A stretch of DNA of 64,000 nt from Rhizobium leguminosarum (GCF_001679785.1 NZ_CP016286.1:496001-560000), one strand, 5' to 3'; positions 9,362 through 17,403 are shown, counted from the first letter of the stretch. Numbers and translations: made by a program. The notes: generated by a model from the letters alone, not told the origin.

Positions 9362-10345
9362 TTGAATCTCTCTTTTTTGTTCGTCGAGTGGCTGGGAACG
9401 CCGCTCTGGATGTGGTCGAGCTTTTTCGCCCTCGTCATCGCCATTCTGTCGTTCGACCTCGGTATTCTTCATAAGCAGAACAAGGAAATCGGCGTCGGCG
9501 AAAGCGTCAGGCTTTCCGCTCTCTATATCGCGCTCGGCCTTACCTTCGGTGGTTGGGTATGGTGGTACCTCGGCTCCGAGGCCGGCCTTGCCTATATGAC
9601 GGGCTTCGTCGTCGAAAAGACGCTGGCTCTCGACAACGTCTTCGTCATCGCCCTGATCTTCTCCTTCTTTGCCGTGCCGCGCATCTACCAGCACCGGGTG
9701 CTCTTCTGGGGCATTCTCGGCGTCATCGTACTGCGCGCCATCATGATCGGCGTCGGCGCGACTCTGGTCGCCGAATTCGCCTGGCTACTCTATATCTTCG
9801 CCGCCTTCCTGGTCGTCACAGGCATCAAGATGCTGGTCATCAAGGAGGCAGAACCTGATGTCTCGAAGAACATCCTCGTGCGCTTCATGCGCAGCCGCTT
9901 CAACGTCACCGAGGAACATCACGGCGAGCGGTTCTTCGTCAGAAAGGCAAATCCCAGGACGGGGAGGATGACCTGGTTCATCACGCCGCTCTTCATGGCG
10001 CTGGTGATGGTCGAAGTGGCCGACGTCATCTTCGCCGTGGATTCGGTCCCCGCGATCTTCGCGATCACCACCGATCCGTTCATCGTCTACACCTCGAACA
10101 TCTTCGCGATCCTCGGCCTTCGCGCCCTTTACTTCGCGCTTGCGGCGATGATTCATCGCTTCCGTTACCTGAAGCCGGCGCTTGCCATCGTGCTGATCTT
10201 CATCGGCTCGAAGATCTTCCTCGCCGATCTGCTGGGCCTTGAAAAATTCCCGGCCGCGCTCTCGCTCAGCATCACCTTCGCGATCATCGCTGCCGGCGTG
10301 GTCTGGAGCCTCCTCAAGACGCGGGATCCGCAGCAGCCCGCCTGA
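9362..10345 (+). CDS. TerC family integral membrane protein (Alx-like metal exporter)
   Basis: About 327 residues with roughly nine hydrophobic segments. It shows the TerC signature acidic motifs in membrane helices: 'LSFDLGILHKQ', 'KTLALDNVFVIALIFSFF' and 'VEVADVIFAVDSVPAIFAIT'. Family members (TerC, Alx) are linked to manganese export and metal homeostasis at the secretory membrane. The start is debatable. The TTG at 9362 lies just after GGGG and a structured leader and gives the usual short N-terminus ('LNLSFLFVEWLGTPLWMW'). An ATG at 9317 would lie inside the hairpin. A GC hairpin (10335-10352) spans the stop codon. A small exported-protein gene follows 45 bp downstream. Confidence 0.88.
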   Translation: MNLSFLFVEWLGTPLWMWSSFFALVIAILSFDLGILHKQNKEIGVGESVRLSALYIALGLTFGGWVWWYLGSEAGLAYMTGFVVEKTLALDNVFVIALIFSFFAVPRIYQHRVLFWGILGVIVLRAIMIGVGATLVAEFAWLLYIFAAFLVVTGIKMLVIKEAEPDVSKNILVRFMRSRFNVTEEHHGERFFVRKANPRTGRMTWFITPLFMALVMVEVADVIFAVDSVPAIFAITTDPFIVYTSNIFAILGLRALYFALAAMIHRFRYLKPALAIVLIFIGSKIFLADLLGLEKFPAALSLSITFAIIAAGVVWSLLKTRDPQQPA

Positions 10346-10390
10346 GCGGGCTCTGCACACAGAACACGTTAACAAACGAAGGAAACAGAT

Positions 10391-10693
10391 ATGATTTCGA
10401 ATTTCATCGGCTGGATTTTTGCCCTGCTCGTCGTCGATCCGTTGCAGGCTGAGATACAGCAACAGGCTGAGCGCGCCCGGCTTCCCGTGGAGATCGTCCG
10501 CCAATCCCAGGCCTGCCTGACATCCCAGGGGCCGAAGCTCATAGAGCGCGCCGCCGGCGACTACGGCTGGGCGGCGGCCACAGTCGTCAGCATAGCGATC
10601 GGCCATACCGCGCCGGCCGAACTTCTCGACGGCAGCGACCCGCAATGCGCAGCCCTCGTCGGCGCCCTGAAGGGAGCCGACGAGGGTGCGTGA
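10391..10693 (+). CDS. Small exported or membrane-anchored protein of unknown function
   Basis: 100 residues from ATG 10391 with AAGGA 8 nt upstream. The N-terminus 'MISNFIGWIFALLVVDPLQA' is a plausible signal or anchor. The remainder contains two cysteines ('QACLTSQG', 'DPQCAAL') that could form a disulfide in the periplasm. No family is recognised. Its stop overlaps the GTG start of the ExoD-type gene by 8 nt, and it follows TerC closely, so TerC, this gene and exoD may form one transcript. Confidence 0.65.
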   Translation: MISNFIGWIFALLVVDPLQAEIQQQAERARLPVEIVRQSQACLTSQGPKLIERAAGDYGWAAATVVSIAIGHTAPAELLDGSDPQCAALVGALKGADEGA

Positions 10694-11348
10694 CGGCGAC
10701 CAGCTGAAAATGGACTGCGTGATGTCTGATCAAGACGGAAATAGGCGGCAGCCGCGCGGTGTGGCCACCGCGCGGCTCCGGGAGATGCTGGAACTCGCCC
10801 GGGTGAAGGACGGCCTCTCCATCGGCGAGGTTCTGGAGGCGATGGGCCCGACCAGCATCGCCTTCACCATCCTGTTCCTGGCAATCCCGGCGCTGACCCC
10901 GATTCCCGGGCCGTTCGGAATGGTTTTCGGCACCGCGCTTGCGCTGGTCTCCCTCCAGATCGTTGCGGGCGGCCGGAAGGTCTGGCTGCCCGCCATCGTC
11001 AGGGATCGCCGGGTTTCGTCCGCGGCGCTCGATCTCGTCGTCGGTCACGCGGTCCCGTTGATCGCCCGGGTGGAGAAGGTCGTGCACGCCGGCCGGCTGG
11101 AGGCTCTCACCGGCCCGACGGTGCAGGCGCTGCTCGGCATTCCTGTCTTCCTGCTCGCCGTGGTGATCGCGCTGCCGATCCCCTTCGGCAATATTCTGCC
11201 GGTGTTCTCGCTGGTGGTGCTCGCCGTCGCCCTGATGGAGCGGGATGGTCTCGTCACCCTGATCGGACTGCTGCTCACCTTGGCGACCATCGTCGCGACC
11301 GCCGCTTTGCTTTATTTTATCAAGGCGATGATCTTCACGGTCTCCTAA
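10686..11348 (+). CDS. exoD: ExoD family exopolysaccharide synthesis protein
   Basis: About 220 residues. A cytoplasmic N-terminal part ('TARLREMLELARVKDGLSIG') is followed by hydrophobic segments with the ExoD hallmark 'LFLAIPALTPIPGPFGMVFG'. A second pair comes near the end, including 'VVIALPIPFGNILPVFSLVV'. ExoD of Sinorhizobium meliloti affects exopolysaccharide production, alkali tolerance and nodule invasion; its biochemical role is not established. Start uncertain: GTG 10686 overlaps the preceding gene, while in-frame ATGs at 10710 and 10722 are possible. The 3' end overlaps the convergent TetR gene by 4 nt. Confidence 0.85.
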   Translation: MRDGDQLKMDCVMSDQDGNRRQPRGVATARLREMLELARVKDGLSIGEVLEAMGPTSIAFTILFLAIPALTPIPGPFGMVFGTALALVSLQIVAGGRKVWLPAIVRDRRVSSAALDLVVGHAVPLIARVEKVVHAGRLEALTGPTVQALLGIPVFLLAVVIALPIPFGNILPVFSLVVLAVALMERDGLVTLIGLLLTLATIVATAALLYFIKAMIFTVS

Positions 11349-11914
11349 GCTGAATGGACAGATACCGCGGCGAGGAAGCGCCGAAGCTCCGTCTCCACAT
11401 AGGCGGCCACCGGCCCCTCGGCGCCAAAACCCCACCAGATGAGCGAACCCTGCCATTGCGACAGCATCAGCCGAGCGATCGTCTCCGGCGCCTTCGCCGA
11501 GCCGAAACATCGAGCGATTGCCGCCATCAGCGCCGTTCCCCAGGCCGCCCCTCGGGCGCGCAGCACCGGATCGCGAAAATCCTCGCGAAGCACCAGCAGT
11601 CCCTCGCCATAGGCGGCCGCATTATCGCCGTAATCCTGGGACAGGCCGACGAGCAGCGTGATGGCGCCTTCCGGCGTTTTCGGCACGGTCTCGGCAAGCC
11701 GCGCCGTTTCCGCATCCAGCCGGTCCCAAGCATAAAGCAGCGCGGCGCGCAGCATCGCCGCTTTCGTGGCAAAACGCTGCACCAGCGTCGAGCCGGAAAG
11801 TCCGCTTGCTTTCGCTACTGCCGCAAAGGTCGCCGCATCCGGCCCCTCGGCGTGGATCAGCGCCAACACCATGGCGAGAAGCTGTTCATCGGACAGTGTG
11901 CGGCGACGCGGCAT
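11345..11914 (-). CDS. TetR family transcriptional regulator
   Basis: 189 residues beginning 'MPRRRTLSDEQLLAMVLAL', with GAGG 6 nt before the ATG at 11914. The N-terminal helix-turn-helix is clear ('AATFAAVAKASGLSGSTLVQ' then 'RFATKAAMLRAAL'), followed by an all-helical ligand domain. Divergent from an SDR gene, with an 18-bp palindrome in between (11943-11960). It most likely represses itself and the SDR gene until a small hydrophobic ligand binds. The open frame upstream of the ATG is not used because the ribosome site fixes the start. Confidence 0.88.
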   Translation of the reverse strand: MPRRRTLSDEQLLAMVLALIHAEGPDAATFAAVAKASGLSGSTLVQRFATKAAMLRAALLYAWDRLDAETARLAETVPKTPEGAITLLVGLSQDYGDNAAAYGEGLLVLREDFRDPVLRARGAAWGTALMAAIARCFGSAKAPETIARLMLSQWQGSLIWWGFGAEGPVAAYVETELRRFLAAVSVHSA

Positions 11915-11942
11915 GAAATTCCTCTTGCATCCGCCTCGAATG

Positions 11943-11960
11943 TAAACGATCATTCGTTTA
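11943..11960. promoter_or_regulatory. TetR-type operator palindrome
   Basis: TAAACGA-TCAT-TCGTTTA is a perfect 7-bp inverted repeat with a 4-base centre, located between the divergent TetR (start 11914) and SDR (start ~12034) genes. Size and position fit a TetR dimer site covering both promoters. Sequence seen; binding inferred. Confidence 0.65.
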
Positions 11961-12033
11961 TAAACAAGGAGCGCCGGGCGATTCCTGGCGCTTCCATTAC
12001 GGCATGAGGCGTTCTAGCGTGGAGGATGGAGAA

Positions 12034-12948
12034 GTGACAGCGAACTTGCGGGAGAAAGTGGCCTTAGTGGCCGGTGCTACGCGCGGAGCCGGCCGAGGCA
12101 TCGCGGTGGAACTTGGCGCTGCCGGCGCCACCGTCTACGTGACCGGGCGCACGACGCGCGCCCAGCAATCCGAATATGCCCGACCGGAGACGATCGAGGA
12201 GACGGCCGAGCTGGTGACATCAGCCGGTGGCAAGGGCATTGCCGTGCAGGTGGACCATCTCGTCCAGCAACAGGTCGAGGCGCTGGTCGCACGCATCCGC
12301 GAGGAGGCCGGACGACTCGATATTCTCGTCAACGACATCTGGGGCTGCGAGAAACTGTTCGAATGGGACAAGGCCGTCTGGGAGCATTCGCTGGACAAGG
12401 GCCTGCGCATGCTGCAGCTCGGCATCGAGACGCATCTGATCACCGCCCATTACGCCCTGCCGCTGATGATCGAGCGGCCCGGCGGGCTGCTGGTGGAGAT
12501 GACCGACGGCACGGCCGAATACAATGCCACCCATTACCGGCTGTCGCCCTTTTACGACCTCGTCAAGACAGGCGTCACCCGCATGGCCTGGGCGCATGCG
12601 CAAGATCTGGCGAAACACGGCGCCACCGCCGTTTCGATCACGCCCGGCTGGCTGCGTTCCGAAATGATGCTGGATGCTTATGGTGTTCGCGAGGAGAACT
12701 GGCGCGAGGCGACGAAAGTACAGCCGCATTTCGCCATTTCCGAAACCCCGCGCTTCGTCGGCCGGGCCGTTGCGGCCATCGCCGCCGATCCCGACCGCGC
12801 CCGCTGGAACGGCCAGTCGCTGTCGAGCGGCGGAGTGGCCAAGACCTATGGCTTCGACGATCTCGACGGTTCGCGGCCGGATTGCTGGCGCTACATGGTG
12901 GAAGTGCAGGAGCCGGGCAGACCGGCTGACGTGACAGGTTATCGCTAA
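12034..12948 (+). CDS. SDR family oxidoreductase
   Basis: 304 residues from a GTG with GGAGG 8 nt upstream; an ATG ten codons earlier has no ribosome site. The nucleotide-binding motif reads 'GATRGAGRGIAVELGAAGAT', with 'VTGRTTRAQQ' after the second strand. The catalytic Tyr-x-x-x-Lys is in 'SPFYDLVKTGVTRMAW', but the usual NAG motif is replaced by 'VNDIWGCE'. NAD(P)-dependent and cytoplasmic; substrate unknown. Divergent from a TetR gene and probably its target, which would fit a detoxification or xenobiotic-response role. It converges on the desaturase gene across a strong hairpin. Confidence 0.88.
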   Translation: MTANLREKVALVAGATRGAGRGIAVELGAAGATVYVTGRTTRAQQSEYARPETIEETAELVTSAGGKGIAVQVDHLVQQQVEALVARIREEAGRLDILVNDIWGCEKLFEWDKAVWEHSLDKGLRMLQLGIETHLITAHYALPLMIERPGGLLVEMTDGTAEYNATHYRLSPFYDLVKTGVTRMAWAHAQDLAKHGATAVSITPGWLRSEMMLDAYGVREENWREATKVQPHFAISETPRFVGRAVAAIAADPDRARWNGQSLSSGGVAKTYGFDDLDGSRPDCWRYMVEVQEPGRPADVTGYR

Positions 12949-12989
12949 ACAATTCTAGGGAAACGGCTTTCCCTGGAAGCGGGCAAAAG

Positions 12990-13032
12990 GTTAGAGCGGC
13001 TCTGCGCTTCCGGAAAGCTAAACCGCTCTAAC
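12990..13032. terminator. Hairpin between convergent SDR and desaturase genes
   Basis: GTTAGAGCGG (12990-12999) and CCGCTCTAAC (13023-13032) form a 10-bp stem, and the loop contains a second small stem. It lies between the ends of two convergent genes and could stop transcription from both sides, although a long T-run is missing. It may also be one of the dispersed palindromic repeats. Confidence 0.5.
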
Positions 13033-13041
13033 GCCCCGTTA

Positions 13042-14142
13042 TCATGCTGTTGCAAGCCGCGCCGCCTCGCGAAACGAGACCAGTCGCTTCGTCTGTTCGT
13101 CCCACAGCACCAGCTTGACGCAACGCAGGCTTTCCATGAGCGTGATGCGGCCCAGATCGGCAAGCTCAGGATGATCTCGCAGCACCTCCGGCAGCCGGTA
13201 GTAAGGTACCCGGCTCGACAGATGATGCACGTGGTGGATGCCGATATTGCCGGTGATCCACCGCAGCACTGGCGGCAGGTCGTAATGCGAGGCGCCGTGC
13301 AGGGCCGCATGCTGGAACTGCCAGTCCGGCTCCTTCGACCAATGTGTTTCCTCGAATTGGTGCTGCACGTAGAACAACCAGACGCCGGCAGCACCTGCCA
13401 GAAGCACGGTCGGCAGATGCACCAGGAGAAAGGGGACGATCCCGACCGCCCAGATCAGCAGCGCGGCGACCACCGCGATGGCAAGATTGGTCGCCATGGT
13501 CGAGATCCAGGGCAGGGCGCCGGAGCGCATCATGCCGAAAGGCAGGCGCTGCTTGAAGAGGAACAGCCATGCCGGTCCGATCCCGAACATCACGATCGGG
13601 TGCCGATAGAGCCGGTAGCCAAGGCGGCCCCAGCGCGACAGCGCGTTATACTCGGCGATTGTCAGCGTTTCGATGTCGCCTACGCCGCGTTCGTCCAGGT
13701 TTCCGGCTGAGGCGTGGTGTTCCGCATGCGCCCGGCGCCAATAGTCGTAAGGCGTCAGCGTCAGGATGCCGATCGTGCGTCCAACCCAGTCGTCGACGCG
13801 GCGACGGGCGAAAAACGAGCCGTGGCCGCAATCATGCTGGATCATGAACAGCCGGAGCAGGAAGGCGGCGGCGGGAAGGACGAGGATCAGGCCGGGCCAG
13901 AAACTGTAGTGAACCGCTGCCCAGGCGGCAGCCCAGAACAGCGCGAAGGGGACGACTGTGACGGCAAGCTCGAAGGCGCTGCGTCCGGCCCGCGGCTGGC
14001 GATATCCGGCAAGGATCTTCAACCAGCGCTTTTCAGCGAAAAGCTCGGCATTCCCCCGGGATCGCTCCGGGTTTTCGTCGGGCTCGCCCAAAGGGGCCAC
14101 TTGGATTTCCTCGCACTCGCTGCGGCGCGCAGATTCAATCAC
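13042..14142 (-). CDS. Membrane fatty acid desaturase
   Basis: 366-residue integral membrane di-iron desaturase. The three histidine boxes are present and correctly spaced: 'HDCGHGSFF', 'HAEHHASAGN' and 'GIHHVHHLSS'. Four or more hydrophobic helices surround them ('PFALFWAAAWAAVHY', 'GLILVLPAAAFLLRLFM', 'VVAALLIWAVGIVPFLL'). Such enzymes introduce double bonds into acyl lipids using oxygen and an electron donor. It starts at GTG 14142, which overlaps the stop of a 38-codon upstream gene by 4 nt (GTGA), so it is translationally coupled. Substrate chain length and position cannot be told from sequence. Confidence 0.9.
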   Translation of the reverse strand: MIESARRSECEEIQVAPLGEPDENPERSRGNAELFAEKRWLKILAGYRQPRAGRSAFELAVTVVPFALFWAAAWAAVHYSFWPGLILVLPAAAFLLRLFMIQHDCGHGSFFARRRVDDWVGRTIGILTLTPYDYWRRAHAEHHASAGNLDERGVGDIETLTIAEYNALSRWGRLGYRLYRHPIVMFGIGPAWLFLFKQRLPFGMMRSGALPWISTMATNLAIAVVAALLIWAVGIVPFLLVHLPTVLLAGAAGVWLFYVQHQFEETHWSKEPDWQFQHAALHGASHYDLPPVLRWITGNIGIHHVHHLSSRVPYYRLPEVLRDHPELADLGRITLMESLRCVKLVLWDEQTKRLVSFREAARLATA

Positions 14143-14255
14143 AGAGTGACGCCGTGAAAGGCGGCGATCGCCGAAAAGCCGAGTGCAATCACCACGGCCG
14201 AGCGAATGAGGAAGAGCGGATAGTCGAAGTGGTACATCGTATTAAGAGTGGTCAT
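14139..14255 (-). CDS. 38-residue membrane peptide coupled to the desaturase
   Basis: Reads 'MTTLNTMYHFDYPLFLIRSA' followed by 'VVIALGFSAIAAFHGVTL': one predicted transmembrane helix with a short hydrophilic N-terminus. Its TGA stop overlaps the GTG start of the desaturase by 4 nt, the typical arrangement of translational coupling. An AGGA lies about 12 nt before the ATG, so the ribosome site is weak. No family recognised. It may be a small subunit, anchor or leader peptide for desaturase expression. Confidence 0.6.
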   Translation of the reverse strand: MTTLNTMYHFDYPLFLIRSAVVIALGFSAIAAFHGVTL

Positions 14256-14311
14256 GGTTACAGCAATTCCTGTTTTTCTGAAAACATGTCAATGGGTGAT
14301 GGTGTCACGCC

Positions 14312-14345
14312 GGAGCGCGGCGCGTCCGACAAGACGCGCTATCAC
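14312..14345. repeat. Copy of a dispersed GGAGCGCGGCGCGTCC repeat (variant)
   Basis: GGAGCGCGGCGCGTCCGACA followed by AGACGCGCTATCAC. The GCGCGTC/GACGCGC arms can pair. Near-identical sequence occurs at 39354-39393 and 44485-44526, so this is one copy of a dispersed palindromic repeat. Confidence 0.65.
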
Positions 14346-14393
14346 TGGCGCCGTTATGCGCACGGGGGCGAAGCGGGGGCTCGATAAGAGGTT

Positions 14394-14537
14394 CTATTTC
14401 TTTGGAGCACTGCCCTGCGGGGCGGTTTTGGTCGCCGTCTTCATCTGATTGGCGAATGTACTTTCCACCTTCGCTGCCTGCTTGTCCTTCTTCGGCTTCC
14501 GGACCTCGCGATTGCTTCTTACTTGTCCTTTTGCCAT
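14394..14537 (-). CDS. Small basic protein of the MAKGQ-RSNRE type
   Basis: 47 residues: 'MAKGQVRSNREVRKPKKDKQ' then a Lys/Ala/Thr-rich tail ending 'GSAPKK'. GGGAG lies 9 nt before the ATG at 14537. The N-terminal pattern M-A-K-G-Q-x-R-S-N-R-E-x-R-K-P-K-K is one I recognise from small proteins conserved across Proteobacteria, function unknown. The very high lysine content suggests nucleic-acid or ribosome contact, but that is inference. Stands alone. Confidence 0.7.
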   Translation of the reverse strand: MAKGQVRSNREVRKPKKDKQAAKVESTFANQMKTATKTAPQGSAPKK

Positions 14538-14993
14538 CGATAAAATCTCCCTTTAGATCGAAATTGAAAGCCGCAGCCTGCGTGGTATTCGCCCCACTTG
14601 TCGGTCGCGATCGGAGATCGCGGGATCGTCATGAGGGCAACCCGACAACACCGGGCCGCAGGGATGGAATGAAAATGATGCCTGCTGAAACCGCATCGCA
14701 GTCTGGAGGCGGATGACCGGAGAGGTCACCGAAAGCCAAACCCGACGTTGAGACGGGACGTCACCATGCTTTCGCGATCGGGAAAATGGCGGGGCCGGAA
14801 ATCCGGTCACCGCAAATGCCGCATCGGCCAAATCAGCGAGCCCTCCTTATAGAGTAAAATTGAGGTGCCATTAAGGCCGCCGCCGCAGGAAAGCCATATT
14901 TCCACAGGGGATAAAGCGTGCAGCACAAAGGGGGCGGCGGTTTTGCGATAACGGCATTCGAAACAAGCGCGAGGGATGAATCTTCCGACACGC
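14538..14993. other. Intergenic stretch with no supported feature
   Basis: About 450 bases between two leftward genes. Short frames exist on both strands but lack ribosome sites and any recognisable protein pattern. I see no convincing RNA gene or repeat here. Confidence 0.4.
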
Positions 14994-15329
14994 TTAGTCA
15001 TTCACGGGAAACAGGCGGATCAGCTTCGTTCTTTCCATCTCCGCACGGCCTGATGCAGACATGATGCCGCGGGCCAAACAGAGTTCTATGTCCCGTCCGA
15101 TATCGAGCGGCACCAGCATGCCGCCGGCCTTGAGCAGGCGGTCTGTCATCAATAGAAGCAGATTCACTTTCGCCTGGCAGCCGTCGATTTCCAGGAGCGC
15201 CACACGGCGCTCCCTGTCGGTGACAGCAAGAACTCTAGCCTGCTCGCGTTGTTGGTAAGCCCCGAATTGCACCCATCCGAAATAACCGGCCGCTGCGACG
15301 CAGATACAAAGCAAGAGGGTTTTTCGCAC
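14994..15329 (-). CDS. Membrane-anchored hypothetical protein
   Basis: 111 residues from GTG 15329 with AAGGA 5 nt upstream. The N-terminus 'RKTLLLCICVAAAGYFGWV' is an uncleaved anchor or signal. The body has heptad-like leucines ('KVNLLLLMTDRLLKAGG') and two cysteines. No domain is recognised. It sits alone between a low-information region and a repeat block. Likely faces the periplasm; role unknown. Confidence 0.6.
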   Translation of the reverse strand: MRKTLLLCICVAAAGYFGWVQFGAYQQREQARVLAVTDRERRVALLEIDGCQAKVNLLLLMTDRLLKAGGMLVPLDIGRDIELCLARGIMSASGRAEMERTKLIRLFPVND

Positions 15330-15363
15330 AATATTCCTTCGGAGCCGGGCGGCTCGTTTGCCG

Positions 15364-15470
15364 CTAAAGCATGTCGCGCAAAAGTGTGAAGCGGTTTTGC
15401 GCTAACGGCATGCGTAAAACAAAGACCTAAAGCGCGAGGAGTGAATCTGAAAGATCGCGACGCGCTTTAG
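15364..15470. repeat. Rhizobial palindromic repeat (RIME-like), ~107 bp
   Basis: Bounded by CTAAAGCATGTCGCG and CGCGACGCGCTTTAG, which are imperfect inverted copies. Internal text includes AAGCGGTTTTGCGC. A shortened relative (TTCTAAAGCACGTCGCG) is at 18955-18970. This fits the dispersed intergenic elements of Rhizobium genomes. Identified by eye from its palindromic ends. Confidence 0.7.
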
Positions 15471-15480
15471 AACATCAGTG

Positions 15481-15530
15481 AGAGCATGATGTCGTCCGAA
15501 AACCGCTCACACTTTTCGGCATCATGCTCT
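15481..15530. repeat. 50-bp palindromic repeat, copy 1 (AGAGCATGAT family)
   Basis: Starts AGAGCATGAT and ends ATCATGCTCT, with GTCGTCCGAA and ACTTTTCGGC inside. Essentially identical copies are at 23630-23679 (inverted) and 37640-37689. The right edge overlaps the TAG stop of the leftward gene 15529-15825. Confidence 0.9.
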
Positions 15531-15825
15531 AGCCGGCGACGCGTCTTTCGCGGGGCAATCCCTGTATCGCATATCGATTAAAGACGGGGGTTATCGGTTT
15601 CGGCGGAGTCTTCAGCTTGCCGAAATGGTGTTCGAGCGCTTGTGAGAGCATGGCCGGCGAGGTGACGCCCTCTTCGAACAGCCTGATCAACAGTATGGCC
15701 GCGACGTTGAAGACGCGTTCGTTGCCGATCAGAATTTTGGCGTCGTAGCCGGCGTCGTCGAGCACGCCTTGCAGCATGTCGAGATCGGACGAAGTCAGAT
15801 GCGACTTTTCGAAAGTGGAAGACAT
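15529..15825 (-). CDS. Small rhizobial protein (paralogue of 3953-4147)
   Basis: 98 residues from ATG 15825 with a strong AGGAGG 4 nt upstream: 'MSSTFEKSHLTSSDLDMLQG'. Middle segment 'RVFNVAAILLIRLFEEGVTS' is followed by 'LSQALEHHFG' and a basic tail 'GLPRERRVAG'. The Ser-Asp-Leu-Asp opening and the AA-x-x-L, G-x-x-S and AL-x-x-H pattern match the protein at 3953-4147. The stop codon is supplied by the edge of a 50-bp palindromic repeat. No known domain; soluble and helical. Function unknown. Confidence 0.75.
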   Translation of the reverse strand: MSSTFEKSHLTSSDLDMLQGVLDDAGYDAKILIGNERVFNVAAILLIRLFEEGVTSPAMLSQALEHHFGKLKTPPKPITPVFNRYAIQGLPRERRVAG

Positions 15826-16002
15826 CGGTCCTCCTTTCATCGGGGCAAGGGTATAAAAACCCTCAGTCGGCAGCGCCCGTACACTGGCTGCCGAAGTTGC
15901 GACCATGCGCCTTTCACCCAGGCAACGCAACGGGATTCTTGCTGCAGATATCGCTCCGGTTCATGAGTAGCCCGCACCGGTCAGGGTGCGGGCTGATGAC
16001 GG

Positions 16003-17403
16003 TCATTCCGCCGCCTGATAGGTGGGTCTCCGGGCGGCCGATGTCCGCGGACCGGCGGCTGCAAGTAAGGTAATCGCCACCGCAAGCAGCGCCACGAATG
16101 CGATGCCGGCGACATAGGGGTCCCAGCCGAAATGCGGCGCGGCGCCGAAGACTGCCGAGGCCGCCGCAAGCACGATGCCGCCGCCGATCTGGAAGGAGGC
16201 GAAGAGCAGTCCGGAGGCGAGCCCCGACTTATCGTCCTCCACGTCGGAAAGGGCCGCGACCTGCACTGAGGGGTAGGTCATGGCGTAACCGAGGCCGAGC
16301 GGGATCTGCGAAAACAGCACGAGCAGGATCGGGTCGACATGTCCGAGTGCTGTCACCCAGAAGATATAGCTGAACGCTTGCAGGCCGACACCTGCCGCCA
16401 TCAGCCCGGTGGCGCCGCGATTTTGCGCGAGCGTCGCAAAACGTGGCGCCAGGAACATTACGAAGACGCCGCCAAGCGCAAAACAGAAGCCGGTGGTGAA
16501 GGCCGACCAGCCGATGACGTTTTGATAATAGAGCGTCGCCAGGAACTGGAAGCCGACATAGGCGCCCTGGAAGAGGGCGGCGATGGCATTGGCATGCCGG
16601 AGCTTGGCTCGGCGGAACATGCCGAGCGGCACCATCGGATCGGCATGCCGTGCTTCGACAACGAGGAAGAGCAGGATCAGCACCAGCGACGCGGCGAGCG
16701 AACCCCAGGTTAGGAAGGCCTGCCAGCCGGCGGCCGCGGCATTGGTGATACCGAAGACGAAGAGCAGCAGTCCGGGCGTGATCGTCAGCGCGCCGGCCCA
16801 GTCGAAGATCGGCCGCGGTCCTGTCCTTTTCGGGTCGGCCGGCAGCGCCAGCGGCGCAAGAAGGAGTGTCAGGATCGCCACGGGCGCGCCCATGACAAGG
16901 GTCGCCCGCCAGCTGAAGATCGTCGCGGCACCGCCGAGCACCATGCCGAGCACGAAGCCGGTGGCGCCGGTCGAGGCGAAGACCCCGAGCGCCTTTGCCC
17001 GTGCGGTTCCCTCGCCGAAGACGGAGAGCAGCAGCGCAAGGGCGGCAGGCGCGGTGAAGGCGGCGGCAATGCCCTTGATCAAGCGGGCCGCAATCAGCGT
17101 CGGCCCGCTATCGACGAAGCCGCCGGCGATGCTGGCGGCGGCAAAAATCGCCAGCGACCAAAGGAAAACGCGGCGATGGCCGAAGACGTCGGCGACCCGG
17201 CCGCCGAGCAGCAGGAAGCCGCCATAGCCGAGCACATAGGCGCTGACGGCCCATTGCAGCGATGTCGCCTCCATGCCGAGTTCGGCCTGGATGGCAGGAA
17301 GCGCGACACCAATGGTGGAGACGTCCATGGCGTCGAGGAAGTTGGCGGTGCAGAGCAGCAGCAATGCCAGCCCCGCCCCGCTTCGCGATTTGGAAAGAGT
17401 CAT
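16003..17403 (-). CDS. MFS transporter, drug:H+ antiporter type (DHA2-like)
   Basis: 466 residues with 12-14 predicted membrane helices. N-terminal motif 'FLDAMDVSTIGVALPAIQAE' resembles the D1 motif of DHA2 permeases. 'GGRVADVFGHRRVFLWSL' is the MFS signature A loop between helices 2 and 3, and 'LGMVLGGAATIFSWRATL' corresponds to motif C of antiporters. Likely exports small toxic compounds across the inner membrane. Divergent from a LysR gene with 123 bp between starts, so regulation by that LysR protein is probable. The substrate cannot be predicted. Confidence 0.88.
   Translation of the reverse strand: MTLSKSRSGAGLALLLLCTANFLDAMDVSTIGVALPAIQAELGMEATSLQWAVSAYVLGYGGFLLLGGRVADVFGHRRVFLWSLAIFAAASIAGGFVDSGPTLIAARLIKGIAAAFTAPAALALLLSVFGEGTARAKALGVFASTGATGFVLGMVLGGAATIFSWRATLVMGAPVAILTLLLAPLALPADPKRTGPRPIFDWAGALTITPGLLLFVFGITNAAAAGWQAFLTWGSLAASLVLILLFLVVEARHADPMVPLGMFRRAKLRHANAIAALFQGAYVGFQFLATLYYQNVIGWSAFTTGFCFALGGVFVMFLAPRFATLAQNRGATGLMAAGVGLQAFSYIFWVTALGHVDPILLVLFSQIPLGLGYAMTYPSVQVAALSDVEDDKSGLASGLLFASFQIGGGIVLAAASAVFGAAPHFGWDPYVAGIAFVALLAVAITLLAAAGPRTSAARRPTYQAAE

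Noticed and set aside
9140..9362. Manganese riboswitch (yybP-ykoY) before terC
   Set aside because: The conserved motif text is not recognisable; only a different nested hairpin is seen, so it is reported as unknown structure.
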